The translations under genes and the position numbers were made by a program. Shown piece after piece: positions 27,072 to 39,030 of a stretch of 64,000 nt of DNA. Source of the DNA: Epiperipatus broadwayi (taxonomy: Eukaryota > Onychophora > Udeonychophora > Euonychophora > Peripatidae); assembly GCA_028023455.1 (NCBI GenBank), contig JAQFVV010012477.1, positions 3,125,865-3,189,864 on the forward strand, read 5' to 3'. The first letter of the stretch is position 1, and each line of letters begins with the position of its first letter. The notes beneath the pieces were generated by a model. The model did not search any database. It was not told the origin of the DNA and worked only from the letters and a program-made list of their open reading frames with translations.

Positions 27072-28756
27072 TGTACCTGGTTCGAACCATAGATGATCTC
27101 ACTTATACTCTACAAGCTTGGTTTAGCTGGGTTTAAATGCTATTTATAATAAATTTATAATCTTATATTATCAATATTACATGAACAAACCGGAAGTTTG
27201 AGCAGAATGGAGAATACTATTGATGGCTGGGCTATCAACAATACCCATGATCAGACCGAGCTATGCAATGCATAACATGATCACATTTCCAGATCGTGAC
27301 CCACCTCGACTGCTAGATTCAAACTCCTACTATCCAAAGACTTTATTTGTTTCAGAGTAAACCCTAGGCTCCAGCTAGTTCAGAACTAGCAATGTTTGGA
27401 TAATAGACCCATAATCCAGTGCTCAAAAAATCCCTTAACTAGCTCAGTTACTTGTAACCAATAACAAATTATTATTTTAATTAGTGGCAAAAGAATTGAT
27501 CAACAAAATTAAGCTTAAGTTTAAAAGACAATTTATTTTAATTAACATTTAATATACTAATTTAAAATACTTTTACAAATCTTATTTAACTAACATAGCA
27601 CTGGTATAATGATCATGCACATTTTAATTCACACACTATAATATCATATGACAAAGCATTAAATAATATTTGAAATTAAAAAGCACACACATCAATAGTT
27701 CATCTATGTATGCTATAGAGTTCATATTATTTGACTCTTGGAGGCTTTACGAATGTGATGGCTACTTTAGAAATGAGAATAAGAAAATGTTAATACCTAG
27801 GATTTTAAAATGTGGATACTTCTTGCTGTTTGCTGCTTCTAATGAAATAATTCGACCTGGTTAGATTTGAAGTTTCTTGAGGACATTTTTCTTGGAGACA
27901 GTTAAATATTAATGATGATTCTTCAAGTTATTATGCAGGCATTTTTCTATTTGGGGCAGGTTGCTGTTTGACTGGACTCAGGCCGGAGAAAGTTGTATGT
28001 TTACTATGGTTAGCACTGCATTGCTCTGATACACTAATTGATTGAATGCTTGAAGACTGATTAATTGACTCAACTGCTATCTTAATTGTTATTTCAAATG
28101 TTTTCTCAACTGAACTGTAATGTCAACTGATTGTCCAATGAAAAACTGGACTATTTATACTTAAGACATGTCATTTTGATGTCCACTGGCAATATGTTAT
28201 TGAAATTCCTTTCTTGTTTCAATTGTATTCCTTGAGATAAGCTTTTAATCCTGTTGTTGGAGATATTAATTAGCAGTGATCACAAACATGTTATTTTTAC
28301 ATTTTTAATTAATAACCATTGCTCAGTGTTTTTAACTTTTATTTATTTCATTTTAACACACATGTATTTATGCTATATTTACAATCATACATATATATTT
28401 TACTAACAAACTCACATTAATTCATCATTTACACACATATATAATTTAAGATCAATTTACTATTTAGTTTTTAAGATGACTTTTTTCTTTAACTTAAATA
28501 AGAGATTTATATTTTTAAACTTTAAGTTATATTTCAACTAATAATAATAAAGAAAACTCTTTAACTTCTTTTATAAAACATTTAACTTGATACTTCTAAA
28601 GCAAAATCCCCTCCCCCCTTCTACTTAATTAATTGTAACTTTTATTTCAACTACTAAATATAGAAAATTCTTTGACTTTTAATTTTACGTTTTTGAAAAC
28701 AAACTGCAATAAAATAAGACAAAATTATCATATGTATCAATCATGATATTGGTACA
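27072..28756 (-). repeat. Gypsy 3' LTR (left copy)
   Basis: The boundaries are TGTACCTGG on the left and GGTACA on the right, a 6-bp perfect terminal inverted repeat. It is the 3' LTR because the coding strand is minus. The preceding interior (28757-28780, read on the minus strand) includes GGAGGACGGTG, a plausible but imperfect polypurine tract. Plus-strand open stretches inside it (for example 27670-27864, shared with the other LTR at 33842-34036) have no recognisable domain and are most likely chance. Confidence 0.93.
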
Positions 28757-29259
28757 TTACACCGTCCTCCATTTGAGACTAAAATGCATTATTTTTGACA
28801 ATTTTGTCTCTGATAACTTTAATTCTTAATTCTAAAATATTTATTATCTTAAATTATTTATTTAACTTCTTTACTAATGTGCATGTATTCAGGAAAACTT
28901 TTATTTTATTACGATCTTTATTCATTATTCTTTTATTTATTTAACTTGATTTTATTTGACCTATTTATGTACGAGTATTTTTTTTTCTTTTTAATATGTG
29001 CTTGGAGAAAATATTTTATTTTACAAAGCCTCCATCATTATTATTACTCTCAAACATTTCATTTATTATTATTACCACTTGTCTGGTGGCTGTTTTTCTC
29101 TTTTCACTAACCTCATTGACCAGGCATTATATGTTCCCTTTTCCTCCATCCCTGTGCTATCGCAAACACGTTATTACCATATTGCCATTTGATTATAGAG
29201 GAGCATATATTGGCTGGAATTTCTTGTATATATGTTTGGTAGGATGACTCACCAGATAA

Positions 29260-30340
29260 CTCTCACCAATGACCTCATCTCCCCTCCTGAATATGGCCTG
29301 TTCCTCCTTCTTCTGCTATAGCATGACCATTTTTCTTAACCGGTTAAGTGCTTGCTTAGCATCCCTTTTCTGGTTGATTGGATTCATCCCCATTGGCAAT
29401 TTAGTCTCAAATGGATACGGAATATTTCTTCCAAAATGTAGCTGAACAGGTTTGAATCCTGTAGACTCATTTCTTGACCAGTTTATCATGTTGTCTATTT
29501 ATGGAGTTTCTTTCATCATTTGTGATGATCATCCTGTATATAAACCTGAAATAAACCCCCTAACTCCTTCATAATCTGTTCACATGGATTAGACTGAGGG
29601 TTACAAATCGACATAAGTATATTTCTTATCCCATGTCTATTCATCCATTTCTTCCATTTGCTAGATACAAAGGGCATTCATCTGACAGAAATTTTATCAG
29701 GAATTCCTATAGTCTTAAAGTGCTGTTGCTCCAAAACTTGAATAGTTTGTTTTGTGTTAGCTTGAGCTATTGGATATGCCTCTACCAGCTTCAAAAACAC
29801 AACATATGTCACCATGAGATACTTCATTTTATTGAATAGAGGCAGAAGTCTGCAGAAGTATTGCTAGTAAGCTGTTCGGACGTTGGGCATATATAGGTTG
29901 CAGCAACCCCATTCCTGATATGTTAGAAGGCTTGGTTGCTGAACACACAGTGCATCCACCAATGATGTCTGCAATATTGGCATTCATTCCCATCCAGTAA
30001 AACCAATGTTTCAGCCATCCCCCCACTTTATTTGCCCCTTAATGTCGATAAGTGTTATGGGCATATTTAATTATTTGCTTCCTCATGGCAACCGGAAGCA
30101 TAATGTGTGTTTTTTTTATAATACATGCTGTAAGAATCCTCCCTTTAAGCAACAGTGATTTTGGTTCCTCCATAGTGGATTATTGGCCATTTTCATTACA
30201 GGATGATTGCGTAAATACTCCATTATTTGTTTGCAATCATTATCTTCCTCTTGCTGCTCTTTTAATCTATGCAAATTGTCTTCTATTCCATTTCTTTTAT
30301 ATATTTTGGTGGCAGTTATATATACTCTGTTGCAACTCAA
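29260..30340 (-). pseudogene. Gypsy integrase region, broken
   Basis: The N-terminal HHCC zinc-binding domain is recognisable on the minus strand. A degraded His-containing segment precedes GGWLKHWFYWMGM, and the paired cysteines follow in GCTVCSATKP (about 29925-29955). This corresponds to the family pattern L...YWPGM...C..C. Upstream (30116-30340) lies the linker with KGGFLQHVL. The catalytic core toward 29260 is fragmented by stops and frameshifts, and I could not place the DDE residues with confidence. Confidence 0.85.
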
Positions 30341-30364
30341 GTGTTGTTCTTGAGCTACTGGATA

Positions 30365-31520
30365 TCAGCTTAAAGTGTCTGCCACAATATTTTCTTTGCC
30401 ATGACAGTAAGCCACTTTGCAATTAAATTCTTGCAGGAACAAGCTCCATCTTATTAGCCTACTATTATTCAGGAAGCTATGATTAATAAATTTGAAACTT
30501 TTATGATCAGTGATTACTACCACTTCAGAGCCTACTAAATACTGCCAGAATTTCTTGAATGCCCACACAACAGCCAGGGCTTCTTTCTTGGTTACAGTGT
30601 GATTCCGGTACCTTTAGTAAATGGTTAATGAAACATAGAACTCTGTGCTGTCCCCTTACTGTATCTGAAACAATGTATCCCCCAATCTAAAACCTGCCAC
30701 TATCTGTTTGCACAAAGAATGGTTTGTAGAAATTAGAATATGACAGCATAACTTTATTTTAAAATCCTGCCTTCATGCTCTGAAAACTATGCTCATGCTG
30801 TTCATTCCACACCCACGGTTTCCCTTTTCTTAATAACTGCAGTAATAGCTCCATGTAAAGTGAAAATTTTCTATAAAGTAGATTATAGAAGTTACATAGT
30901 CCAAAAAAAAGATTTAATATGTTTTTTATTCCAGGGCATAGGAAATTCCTGAATTGCTCAGATTTTTTCAGGATTAGGTAATATTCCTCTTTTAGTAATT
31001 ATATGACATAAAAACTTGACCTTGTCAGTCATTATCTTACTTTTGTTTAAATTAATTCAAATCCCCTTTCTTTCACAATCCCCCAGCAACATTTCCAAAT
31101 GCACAAAGTGCTCATCTATATTTTTTGATGCCACCACGATGTCATCCACATACATTATAACTAAATTCTTAATATCCTCTGACAACACCTGAACCAGACA
31201 TGGTATAAGACCTGCTCCACTATTTTTTAGCCTGAAGGAAATCCAGTTAAAATTATATGCACGTCCATTATATTTAAAAGCAGTATATTTCTGATCTTCT
31301 GGATGAAGTTTGATTTGCCAATAACTGGCAGTTAAGTCGAACGTTGAAAATATTTTCTTTTTTTAAAATTTCAATAACAATTTGTTCATAGGTGGTAGAG
31401 CATTAATATCACCTATTGTTATCTTATTTAACTGCTGGATGTCCAAACACAACTGAATTTATCCATCTTTTTTTTACTGTTACAATAGGGTTATTAAAGG
31501 GAGACAAACATTTAGATATA
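30365..31520 (-). pseudogene. Gypsy reverse transcriptase core and RNase H, broken
   Basis: On the minus strand, conserved reverse transcriptase blocks appear in order: SPFNNPIVTVKK (about 31460-31500), FSTFDLTASYWQIKLHPED (about 31300-31350; the catalytic Asp of motif A is in TFDL), KYTAFKYNGRAYNF, and the catalytic MYVDDIVV box (about 31135-31160). RNase H follows, with QTDSGRF near 30710 (motif normally TDAS) and the later VVVITDHKSFKFI (about 30500-30530), then HGKENIVADTLS (about 30365-30400). Several in-frame stops separate the blocks, so the active-site residues are present but the protein cannot be made. Confidence 0.92.
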
Positions 31521-31525
31521 ATCCC

Positions 31526-32760
31526 TCATTTAAGCATTTTGTCTATCTGTTCTTCTACTTTATGTCTATATTGATGAGGTATAGCATATGCATGGGCTTG
31601 ATATGGCTGGTCTTTCATAAGCCTTATCCTGTGTTCATACCCTTGGATAACCCCAGGAACATCAGAAAATATGCTTTCATATCTATCGAATAGTTTCTTC
31701 AGTTGGTCTCTTTGATTATCATTTATGCATCTTAACTCATCCATCTTTTCCTTTATTTCTATTTCCATTCCTGCACTTTGTGCACCACTCTGCTTATTTA
31801 CTTCATCCTTTTGGTGTTTTGTAAATGGAATTATTACATAGTTTATTTTTGCCTGACTTTGTTTATAATCCAATACACAGCCTGTTTTGTACATAAAGTC
31901 TGAGCCTAATATGACCTCATGAATCAGACCCTCCAAAATCAACAGCACTCTGCCTGTATTATCCCTCTGCCATGTGTAATTTCACTCGTGCCTGTTTGGA
32001 TGCCAACTTCACCTTCTTACCATTAGCCAGAAAAATGTATACTGTTTTTAATGGCAATATTATATTTCTGGGTCAATGACACTTATATTATTAAACATTC
32101 CTGTGACCTTACCAATACCTGACTCCCCGAATTGAACAACACACTAGTTACAATCCCCCCAATCCTTATCTCTATCTTTGTACAGCTCTGATGTGCCATT
32201 ATAGGCATGCTCTCTTTTCCACTACATACCAGAATCTCTACTTGCATACAATCAATTTTTACATTGCCATTCTCATCCTGACCATCCACCACTTCTCTAT
32301 TGTTGTCCAATGCCATTAGCATTTCAGCCATCTGCTCTACTGTTTGCTTGCCAATCATTATTTGTTCCACATTCCCCAGTAAACCATGCCTAACTATATG
32401 CATAATATGCTGTTCTGACAATGTGTATGCTGTGATTGATCTCAATTTTGCTACTTGTCTATGAAAAAATGTAATAAATAACTCCCTTGGCTGCCATCTG
32501 TCCTGGTCTACTTAAAACTTAATCTTTTCCTGAAGCTCCTCCCCCAATAATTTTCCAACAGCAAACACTTGTATTCACTGAACATTGCCGGTTATACACA
32601 TAATGAGTTCCACCAGAGCTGAGCTTCTCCCTTGACTTCAAGCTAAGGAAATTATTGCTCCCTTGCTTAAACTATTCAAGATGCAATAGCTTTCCAAGCT
32701 CTCTAAGTGGTCACTTGGATTCTCCCCTCTGTTCCCTGAAAATGCTTTTATTTTTACAGC
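31526..32760 (-). pseudogene. Gypsy gag end, protease and reverse transcriptase N-terminus, broken
   Basis: The protease active site on the minus strand reads LFNSGSQ (about 32115-32135), where the family has LxDSGSQ. The catalytic Asp is changed to Asn. The preceding segment IEIRIGG fits the protease fold. Downstream (31526-31948) are HEVILGSDFM, GCVLDYKQ, then FDRYESIFSDVPG and the long HR-rich linker ending AIPHQYRHKVEEQIDKML, which is the standard entry into gypsy reverse transcriptase. Sequence 32450-32760 is open in patches and probably represents gag, but I see no CCHC zinc knuckle. Confidence 0.85.
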
Positions 32761-33244
32761 TGATTTACTACCTACATTTTATGTATGTGCACCAATGTTT
32801 TTATATTCTCATGTTCCCTTTCTAATGCCTCTACTCTTTTTACTAATCCCCCCAGCTCTATATCTTTTTCCATTTCTCTATTTTGAAACAATATTTTTTT
32901 ATTTGACTAAATTTAAATATGAATTGTTTATTTATTTCTTTTACATGGAACATATGAGTGACTCCATTCCCTTGTTCTTTTTCTCTCCCTGTTCTTAATG
33001 CTTTAGCTCCACCTAAAATATCTAACTGTCTTTAATTTAAAAGAATATTTTATTTTAAATAATGTACATGTCAAAATCTCCTTTCATTTAAAGAAAAAAA
33101 ATTTGATCAATTCTTTTTTTAAAATTAAACCACTTTAAAATATGTAATTTAGTTTTTCTTTAAAATTTTTATTTTCAAACAAAAAACAAAGTATTTAATT
33201 ACTGTTGTTTCTGAGGTTGGATGCAACCACATTGGAAGTCAATT
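32761..33244 (-). other. Gypsy 5' untranslated / gag start region
   Basis: Between the last recognisable gag/protease sequence and the 5' LTR there is AT-rich sequence without domain signal. A candidate primer-binding site starting TGGTTGCATCC (minus strand, about 33215-33225) lies about 20 nt from the LTR. I could not match it to a specific tRNA. Confidence 0.4.
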
Positions 33245-35046
33245 TGTACTGGGTTCGAACCATAGATGATCTCACTTATACTTTAAAAGCTTGGTTTATC
33301 TGGGTTTAAACCCTATTTATAATAAATTTATAAATATTATGTGAATGAACCGGCAGTTCTAGAAGAATGGAGAATACTATTGATGGCCCTGCCATTTCCA
33401 GATCGTGACCCACAAATGTGACCCACATCAGACCGAGCTATGCAACACATATGATCACATTTCCAGATCGTGGCCCACCTCAACTGCTAGATTCAAACCC
33501 CTACTATCCAAACACTATTTGTTTCGGAGTAAACCCCAGGGGCCAGCTAGTTCAGAACTAAAAATGTTTGGACAGTAGGCCCATAATCCAGCGCTCAAAA
33601 AATCCCTTAACTAGCTCAGCTACTTGTAATCAATAACAAATTATTGTTTTAATTAGTGGCAAAAGAATTGACCGACAAAATTAAGCTTAAGTTTAAAAGA
33701 CAATTTATTTTAATTAACATTTAATATACTAATTTTAAATACTTTTATAAATCTTATTTAACTAACATAACACTGGTATAATGATCATGCACCTTTTAAT
33801 TCACACACTAAAATATCATATGACAAAGCATTAAATAATAATTGAAATTAAAAAACACACACATTAATAGTTCGTCTATGTATGCTATAGAGTTTATATT
33901 ATTTGTCTCTCAGAGGCTTTACAAATGTGATGGCTACTTTAGAAATGAGAATAAGAAAATGTTATTACCTAGGATTTTAGAACGTGGATACTTCTTGCTG
34001 TTTGATGCTTCTAATGAAATAATTCTAACCAGTTAGATTTGAAGTTTCTTGAGAATGTTTAATGCTTATTCATTGGTATTATTTTTGGAGACAGTTAAAT
34101 ATTGATGATGATTCTTCAAGTTGTTATGCAGGCATTTTTCTATTCGGGGCAGGTTGTTATTTGACTGGACTCAGGCCGGAGAAAGTTGTATGTTTACTAT
34201 GGTTAGCACTGCATTGCTCTGATACACTAATTGATTGACTGCTTGAAGACTGATTAATTGACTCAACTGCTATCTTAATTGTTATTTCAAATGTTTTCTC
34301 AACTGAACTGTAATGTCAACTGATTGTCCAATGAAAAACTGGGCTATTTATACTTAAGGCCTGTCATCATTTTGATTCCGCTGGCAATATGTTATTGAAA
34401 TTCCTTTCTTGTTTTAATTGTATTCCTCGAGATAAGCTTTTAAACCTATTGTTGGAGATATTAATTAGTAGCCATCGCAAATGTGTTATTTTTACATTTT
34501 TTATTAATAGCTACCACTGAGTGTTTTTAACTTTTTAACATGCACTTATTTATGCTATATTTTAACTTTTATTTATTTCATTTTAACATGCACTTATTTA
34601 TGCTATATTTACAATCGCACATATATATTTTACTAACAAGCTCACATTAATTCGTCATTTATGCACATATATAATTTAAGATCAATTTACTATTTAGTTT
34701 TTAAGATGACTTTTTTCTTTAACATAAATAAAAGAAATTTGTATTTTTAAACTTTAAGTTATATTTCAACTAATAATTATAAAGAAGACTCTTTAACTTC
34801 TTTTAAAAAACTTTCAACTTGACACTTCTAAAGCAAGCCTCCCTCTCCCCTTCTAATTATTTAATTGTAACTTTTATTTCAACTACTAGTAATAGAAAAC
34901 TCTTTGACTTTTAATTTTACATTTTTGAAAACAAACTGCAATAAAAAAAACTTAGACTTTTACATACTATTTATTTTAACGAATAATTTTATTTTAATAA
35001 TTTTTTAGACAAAATTATCATATGTACCAACCACGATATTGGTACA
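33245..35046 (-). repeat. Gypsy 5' LTR (right copy)
   Basis: It is homologous end to end with the left LTR. It is about 117 bp longer, owing to small insertions including a repeated TTTAACTTTTATTTATTTCA-containing block near 34530-34590 and an extra stretch near 34050-34080. It starts TGTACTGGGTTCGAACC and ends GGTACA. Confidence 0.93.
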
Positions 35047-35672
35047 ATATATATCGTAATGGTAAATAATGTGAGAAGCTGGCTCCTCAAATGGTCCATA
35101 TAATTAGACTGTACCATTAACATAAAGATAATGGAGAAATAAGGTTATGTTTTTTTTTTATCTAATATTCCCTGTAAACTGTTCAAGCCAAAAACTGTAA
35201 CTATAAATTATAGATAAATAATAAAAAATCTCTCACTTCTGACTAGGTAAATTTCTAAAAGATAAATGTATTTATATCTAAGACACTTGCATTACTTGTA
35301 TGCCTATTTTAAATAAATTTATATATAGAAATCAAAGAGGCATTTTATTGATCCTGCATTTTATTGATCCTGAAAGTATTTGGTACAAATAATCAATTGT
35401 ATTTTTATATTGGACTATGTCTTTAGAAAAAATTAACTTTATTTTAAACATTCCACTGTTAATAATAGCATATCAAACAGGTTAGTATGAGCACAACATT
35501 TTGAGAGGTATTATTCTTCTCTTTTCTTCAGATGTTTTTGGCCTGACCCATGACAGTACTAACATGGGATTTGAACCTGGACAGTTAGATTATTGAGTAT
35601 TTAATTAGAGGTAACACTCTTACCAACTGTGCCATCCTGTCAAAGACAACAGTCTGTAGAAATTTCATATAC

Positions 35673-35867
35673 TTATGTATGTGGTTTTTTCTGATTTCTC
35701 CACTTTTTCCTTAGAGTAAAGTTAATTAGTGATATCCATACATTATGTATAGTATAGCTTATGGGATTTTTTGCCATTGTCATGTAAACAGCTTTTTTGA
35801 ATTTTATTCTTTGTACCTTTTCTTCTGTATCCAATATTTTTGTATTTTCCCAATTGTGGAAGAACAT
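35673..35867 (-). pseudogene. Inverted copy of the PLE nuclease C-terminus
   Basis: The minus-strand open stretch contains WENTKILDTEEKVQRIKF and then MAKNPIS, matching the PLE tail pattern ILDxExxxxxRKxKEAxxxxxxxNPI. It includes the acidic residue expected in the active site (E in ILDTEE). It is the inverted partner of 35985-36165, which has a stop at the position where this copy reads through. Its first residues come from the palindrome junction. Confidence 0.82.
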
Positions 35868-36165
35868 ATATTGGTGAAACCAATCATCCCATTAAAAAGT
35901 GCTTGCAAGAACACAAACTGATGATTAGAAGAGAGAAAACAGATGTGTCTAAAATAGCAGACCATGTATATGCCAATAAACATGTTCAATTGGGAAAATA
36001 CAAAAATATTGGATAGAGAAGAAATAATACAATGAAGAAAATTTAAAGAATCTGCTCACATGACAATGACAAAAAATCCCATAAGCCATCCTAATGTGAG
36101 TATGCATATTGTATGGAAACCACTAATCAACTATGCTCTCAGGAAAAAGTTGAGAAGTCAGGATG
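35822..36165 (+). pseudogene. GIY-YIG endonuclease domain of a Penelope-like element
   Basis: The plus-strand frame reads CGRTYIGETN from 35855, matching the GIY-YIG signature of PLE nucleases (C..xYIGxT), followed by LQEHK and KIADHVYANKH. These are the conserved helix and 'H' segments. The usual catalytic Arg between the GIY-YIG signature and the EH pair appears replaced by Cys. A stop occurs after KYKNIG (36012-36014). Further on, TMTKNPIS (about 36070-36095) and LINYALRKKLRS (to about 36160) continue the C-terminal tail after frameshifts. In a live element this nuclease makes the target nick that primes reverse transcription. No upstream reverse transcriptase is present. Confidence 0.85.
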
Positions 36166-36169
36166 AATC

Positions 36170-36250
36170 TCAGGTTGGCTCAGTTGGATAGAGCTACCTT
36201 ATAATCCAATACTCAAGAATCTGAGGGTACAGGTTCGAATCTCATGCTAG
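36170..36250 (+). repeat. tRNA-like sequence fused to PLE-2 tail (right arm)
   Basis: A box: TTGGCTCAGTTGGATAGAGC. B box: GGTTCGAATCTC about 40 nt later. It ends in CATGCTAGTAC. Both pol III internal-promoter boxes are close to consensus, but the anticodon arm does not fold into a normal cloverleaf. It begins a few codons after the nuclease C-terminus. Inverted or related copies are at 35555-35645 (minus), 47480-47575 (minus, GATGCCCCAATTGG) and, partially, 47575-47620 (plus). Confidence 0.75.
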
Positions 36251-36455
36251 TACTGTCACTGGTCAGGCCAGCAACACCTGAAGAAGAGGGGAGAATAATA
36301 CCTCTCAAAACATTGTGCATATACTAGCCTGTTTGATGTACTATTACTAACAGTTGAATGTATTTGGAATATTTAAAATAAAGTTATTTTTTTCTAAATA
36401 CATTCAATACACATATTAGATGATGGAAATAGTCCAATATAATAATACAACTATC

Positions 36456-37465
36456 ATTTTTTTATATTACAATGTTATATTATTTAATGGTGATTTAACA
36501 TGGCTAGGCAAAAAATAAAGTTACTGAATGTATATTTATCTCAGGGTAAATACCAAAATGACATAGTGAATCTCATAATTATAAGCATAAATCAATGATA
36601 ATTGTTCACCTTGTAAAGAAAATGCATGAAAACCAAATATAATAAAAAAGAATATTTACATTTTATTGGTGTTCAAATGATTGCTTATTATTATTAATAA
36701 TAAACATTTCTGAAGTTAGGCCAGCTTTTTTTAAAACTATAATATATATAACCCAAAATGGAAAGATTCTATTAATATTCAGTGATGTATTTTATAAGTT
36801 GAAAAAAAAAGGAATATCTTAACCAGGGTTATATAAAAGAATATTATAATAATTAATTAAATAACTAATTTAGAATATAATTTCTAAAAGTATTTCACAG
36901 GATAACATATCAAACCAGTGTACTTATACAAAATAATATATAGGAAGCTTCTGAACAAGTTAACTTAGGTTTACAAGTAATGACTTATTAATAAGTGGCA
37001 AAAGTAAAATTAATATATTATTACATATGTTTGTGCACCTACTGATTTAATATATACTAAAGGAATTTTATCATCTTTAAAATAAAAAAAACAAAATAAC
37101 TACATAGTGAGAGATACTCACCATCTCTCAGATAAAACAAATTTGTCATAAGAGGAATACACCATCTCTTATATAAGTAAAAATATGTTTATTACTGCAT
37201 ATGATAATGCCAAGTATATGAAGGTCCCTATTCAAATTAATTACAAAACACATTAAATTTACTAATGCCTTACTACTACTACTTGTATCCTTAATGACTC
37301 ACTAAATATCAATTCAATTTCTTTTACCCTGGAACAACATAATTATGTGATTTAAAGTTTATAACAATAATAAATTTTAATGATCATTATATAACTCTTA
37401 ATAAGTATAACTAACTATTCACACCAAAAATATTACGTGGAATGTTTGCATATTTACATATGAAG
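36456..37465. other. AT-rich spacer, nothing recognised
   Basis: No reading frame with a known domain and no repeat shared with other parts of the window were found by eye. Confidence 0.45.
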
Positions 37466-37728
37466 CAAAAAATATATTTTTAAATATTATCTTTGTTGTT
37501 TGAAAAGGACATTTCTTTGGGAAAGCTACAAGAAAAAAAAGATATATATTTTTTTAAAGTGTCATAGCATCAGCCGGGACGCAAACCCGCATCCTGGGCA
37601 ACTGCCTGCAAGTGCAAGGCAGTCGCGCTGACCTCTTGACCACCAATGCAAGACAAAAATATACTTTTTAAATATTATCTTTGTTGTTTGAAAAGGACAT
37701 TTCTTTGGGAAAGCTACAAGAAAAAAAA
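37466..37728 (-). mobile_element. tRNA-derived SINE (D1) between 75-bp direct repeats
   Basis: A 113-bp insert (37541-37653) is flanked by two nearly identical 75-bp direct repeats (37466-37540 and 37654-37728, both ending GGGAAAGCTACAAG plus A8). Read on the minus strand, the insert is tRNA-like. The acceptor GCATTGG pairs with CTGATGC allowing two G-U pairs. The A box is GGTGGTCAAGAGGTCAGCG, the anticodon stem CTGCC/GGCAG, and the T-arm GCGGGTTTGCGTCCCGG. It ends in a short A-rich tail. The family repeats at 39.1 and 43.65 kb. Confidence 0.8.
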
Positions 37729-39030
37729 TATGCACAGTAACAATTTATAATAAAATTATTATTAACATAGATAATGCCCTTATTTCTCCCTTTTCTTTTT
37801 TTAAATATTTAAAGTTTTAAATTCATATTTCATTTTGAATCTGATTTTTAGCAGATTTCTAGGTAATAATTGTTGACAAAATAAAAAAGTGAAGATAACA
37901 AAAGAAAGTTCATCTCAGATAAATTGTAAAAGTTCTAGATAAAAGTCTATTGCACACAAAACTTGTTTTGAACACTATTGTAGGTGGCCCAAAAAAAAAA
38001 TTAAGAATTCTTAGAACTCTTGACAAACAATTAATTAATTCATGAGATAACATTCTCCCTCTGGGTGTCTTTAAATTTAAATTCTTCAATACTTAAGTTT
38101 AGAAAAGATAGTTTTTCTTTTTGTTAGATAGGCGTTTTTTATTTAACATTATGCCTTGATGGAAACTTGGTTATAATGTAGGCAACTGGAGTGCAGGTCT
38201 CACAAGCCGTGTCAGACTATCGTTATCTAACTCTATTACTATTGTTATTTCTTAAAAATTATTTTAAAAGAAAATGATCTAGTTGGATTGAAAGTTTCTC
38301 AAGTTTTGAAAAAAAAAAAAAAGAACCCCTTATTGCAAAACTAATGATACCCAAATTATTATGGTTATCTCCTAGAAAACATGTGAGATAAAAAAATTCC
38401 GTTGTTATCCGAAAATACCCCCCCCACACACACACACACCCTTTAAACACTTGTCAACTACATCTAAAGATAATTTTAATATTAACAAAAATAATAAAAT
38501 ACAACTTGAGTAATTAACATTTATATAATTTTATTAAGTTTAAAATCTTATATCTCCCTTGTACTTTTAAATACATATTAACACATACATTTTTTGACAG
38601 ATACTAAAACTAAAATAATTGCCTATAATATTTCAATCAACTTTTCTTTCTTTTTTTAAGTTTAAAATAATCTTTGACTTGAACGTGAATAAAAGATTTT
38701 AATCTCAACAACACTTTACAGAAAAAATAAACAGTTTAAAACTAAAAACAACTTCATATGAGAAACAAAATAGACACAACAGTGCATTTTATTTTTACAA
38801 GAGATTTATGACCACACAAATATAAGCAATTAAAAACGAACTATTTATTCTTTTAAACAATGCATTTTTTTTGTTATTCAAAGAAGAAGAGTTAACTACT
38901 ACAATATATAATTTTTTAAAAAAATACATATTTTAACCAGAGAACTGGATTCCATCAGCAAATAGGGCCGAAAATAATAATCTATTACAAAGCCTTATCA
39001 TCAAATATAAACATTTATTACATCGAATAT
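37729..39030. other. AT-rich spacer with a (CA) run
   Basis: It contains an ACACACACACAC run after a C-run at about 38419-38440. No gene or element ends were recognised. Confidence 0.45.

Larger units (their letters stand above)
27066..35052 (-). mobile_element. Ty3/gypsy LTR retrotransposon, decayed, with both LTRs
   Basis: Two direct LTRs (27072-28756 and 33245-35046) flank a 4.5-kb interior that reads on the minus strand as gag end, protease, reverse transcriptase, RNase H and integrase. That is the Ty3/gypsy order. The right LTR is therefore the 5' LTR. Both LTRs are bounded by TGTAC(C/T)...GGTACA. The insertion is flanked by ATATAT on both sides (27066-27071 and 35047-35052), compatible with a 4-6 bp target duplication but weak because the site is an AT repeat. 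The LTRs differ by many substitutions and several indels and the coding region has many stops, so the insertion is old. Confidence 0.95.
35395..36455. mobile_element. Palindromic Penelope-like 3' end with GIY-YIG core (PLE-2)
   Basis: Two copies of a PLE 3' segment face outward around a short unique centre (35855-35985). Each arm contains, in sense order from the centre: the C-terminal part of a GIY-YIG nuclease, a tRNA-like sequence, the block CACCTGAAGA...AATAATACCTCTCAAAA, the tail ACTATTACTAACAGTTGAATG and an AT-rich end with TAGATGATGGAAATAGTCCA. The left arm reads on the minus strand (35854 down to 35395) and the right arm on the plus strand (35985-36455). The arms are clearly diverged, so the palindrome is old. 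The same tail without the nuclease makes the palindrome at 47.3-47.82 kb. Confidence 0.82.

Noticed and set aside
27670-34036. Matching plus-strand open frames in the two LTRs (27670-27864, 33842-34036)
   Set aside because: Their similarity is explained by the LTR duplication; they are antisense to the element and have no known domain.
36170-36250. Functional tRNA gene
   Set aside because: A and B boxes are good, but no acceptor stem or standard anticodon arm forms, and repeated copies share a transposon tail.
36255-36320. Hammerhead in the PLE-2 tail (CTGAAGA...CTCTCAAAAC)
   Set aside because: Stem II cannot pair directly against the core without an extra base, the GAAA is AAAA in all four copies, and no GTH cleavage site is correctly placed.
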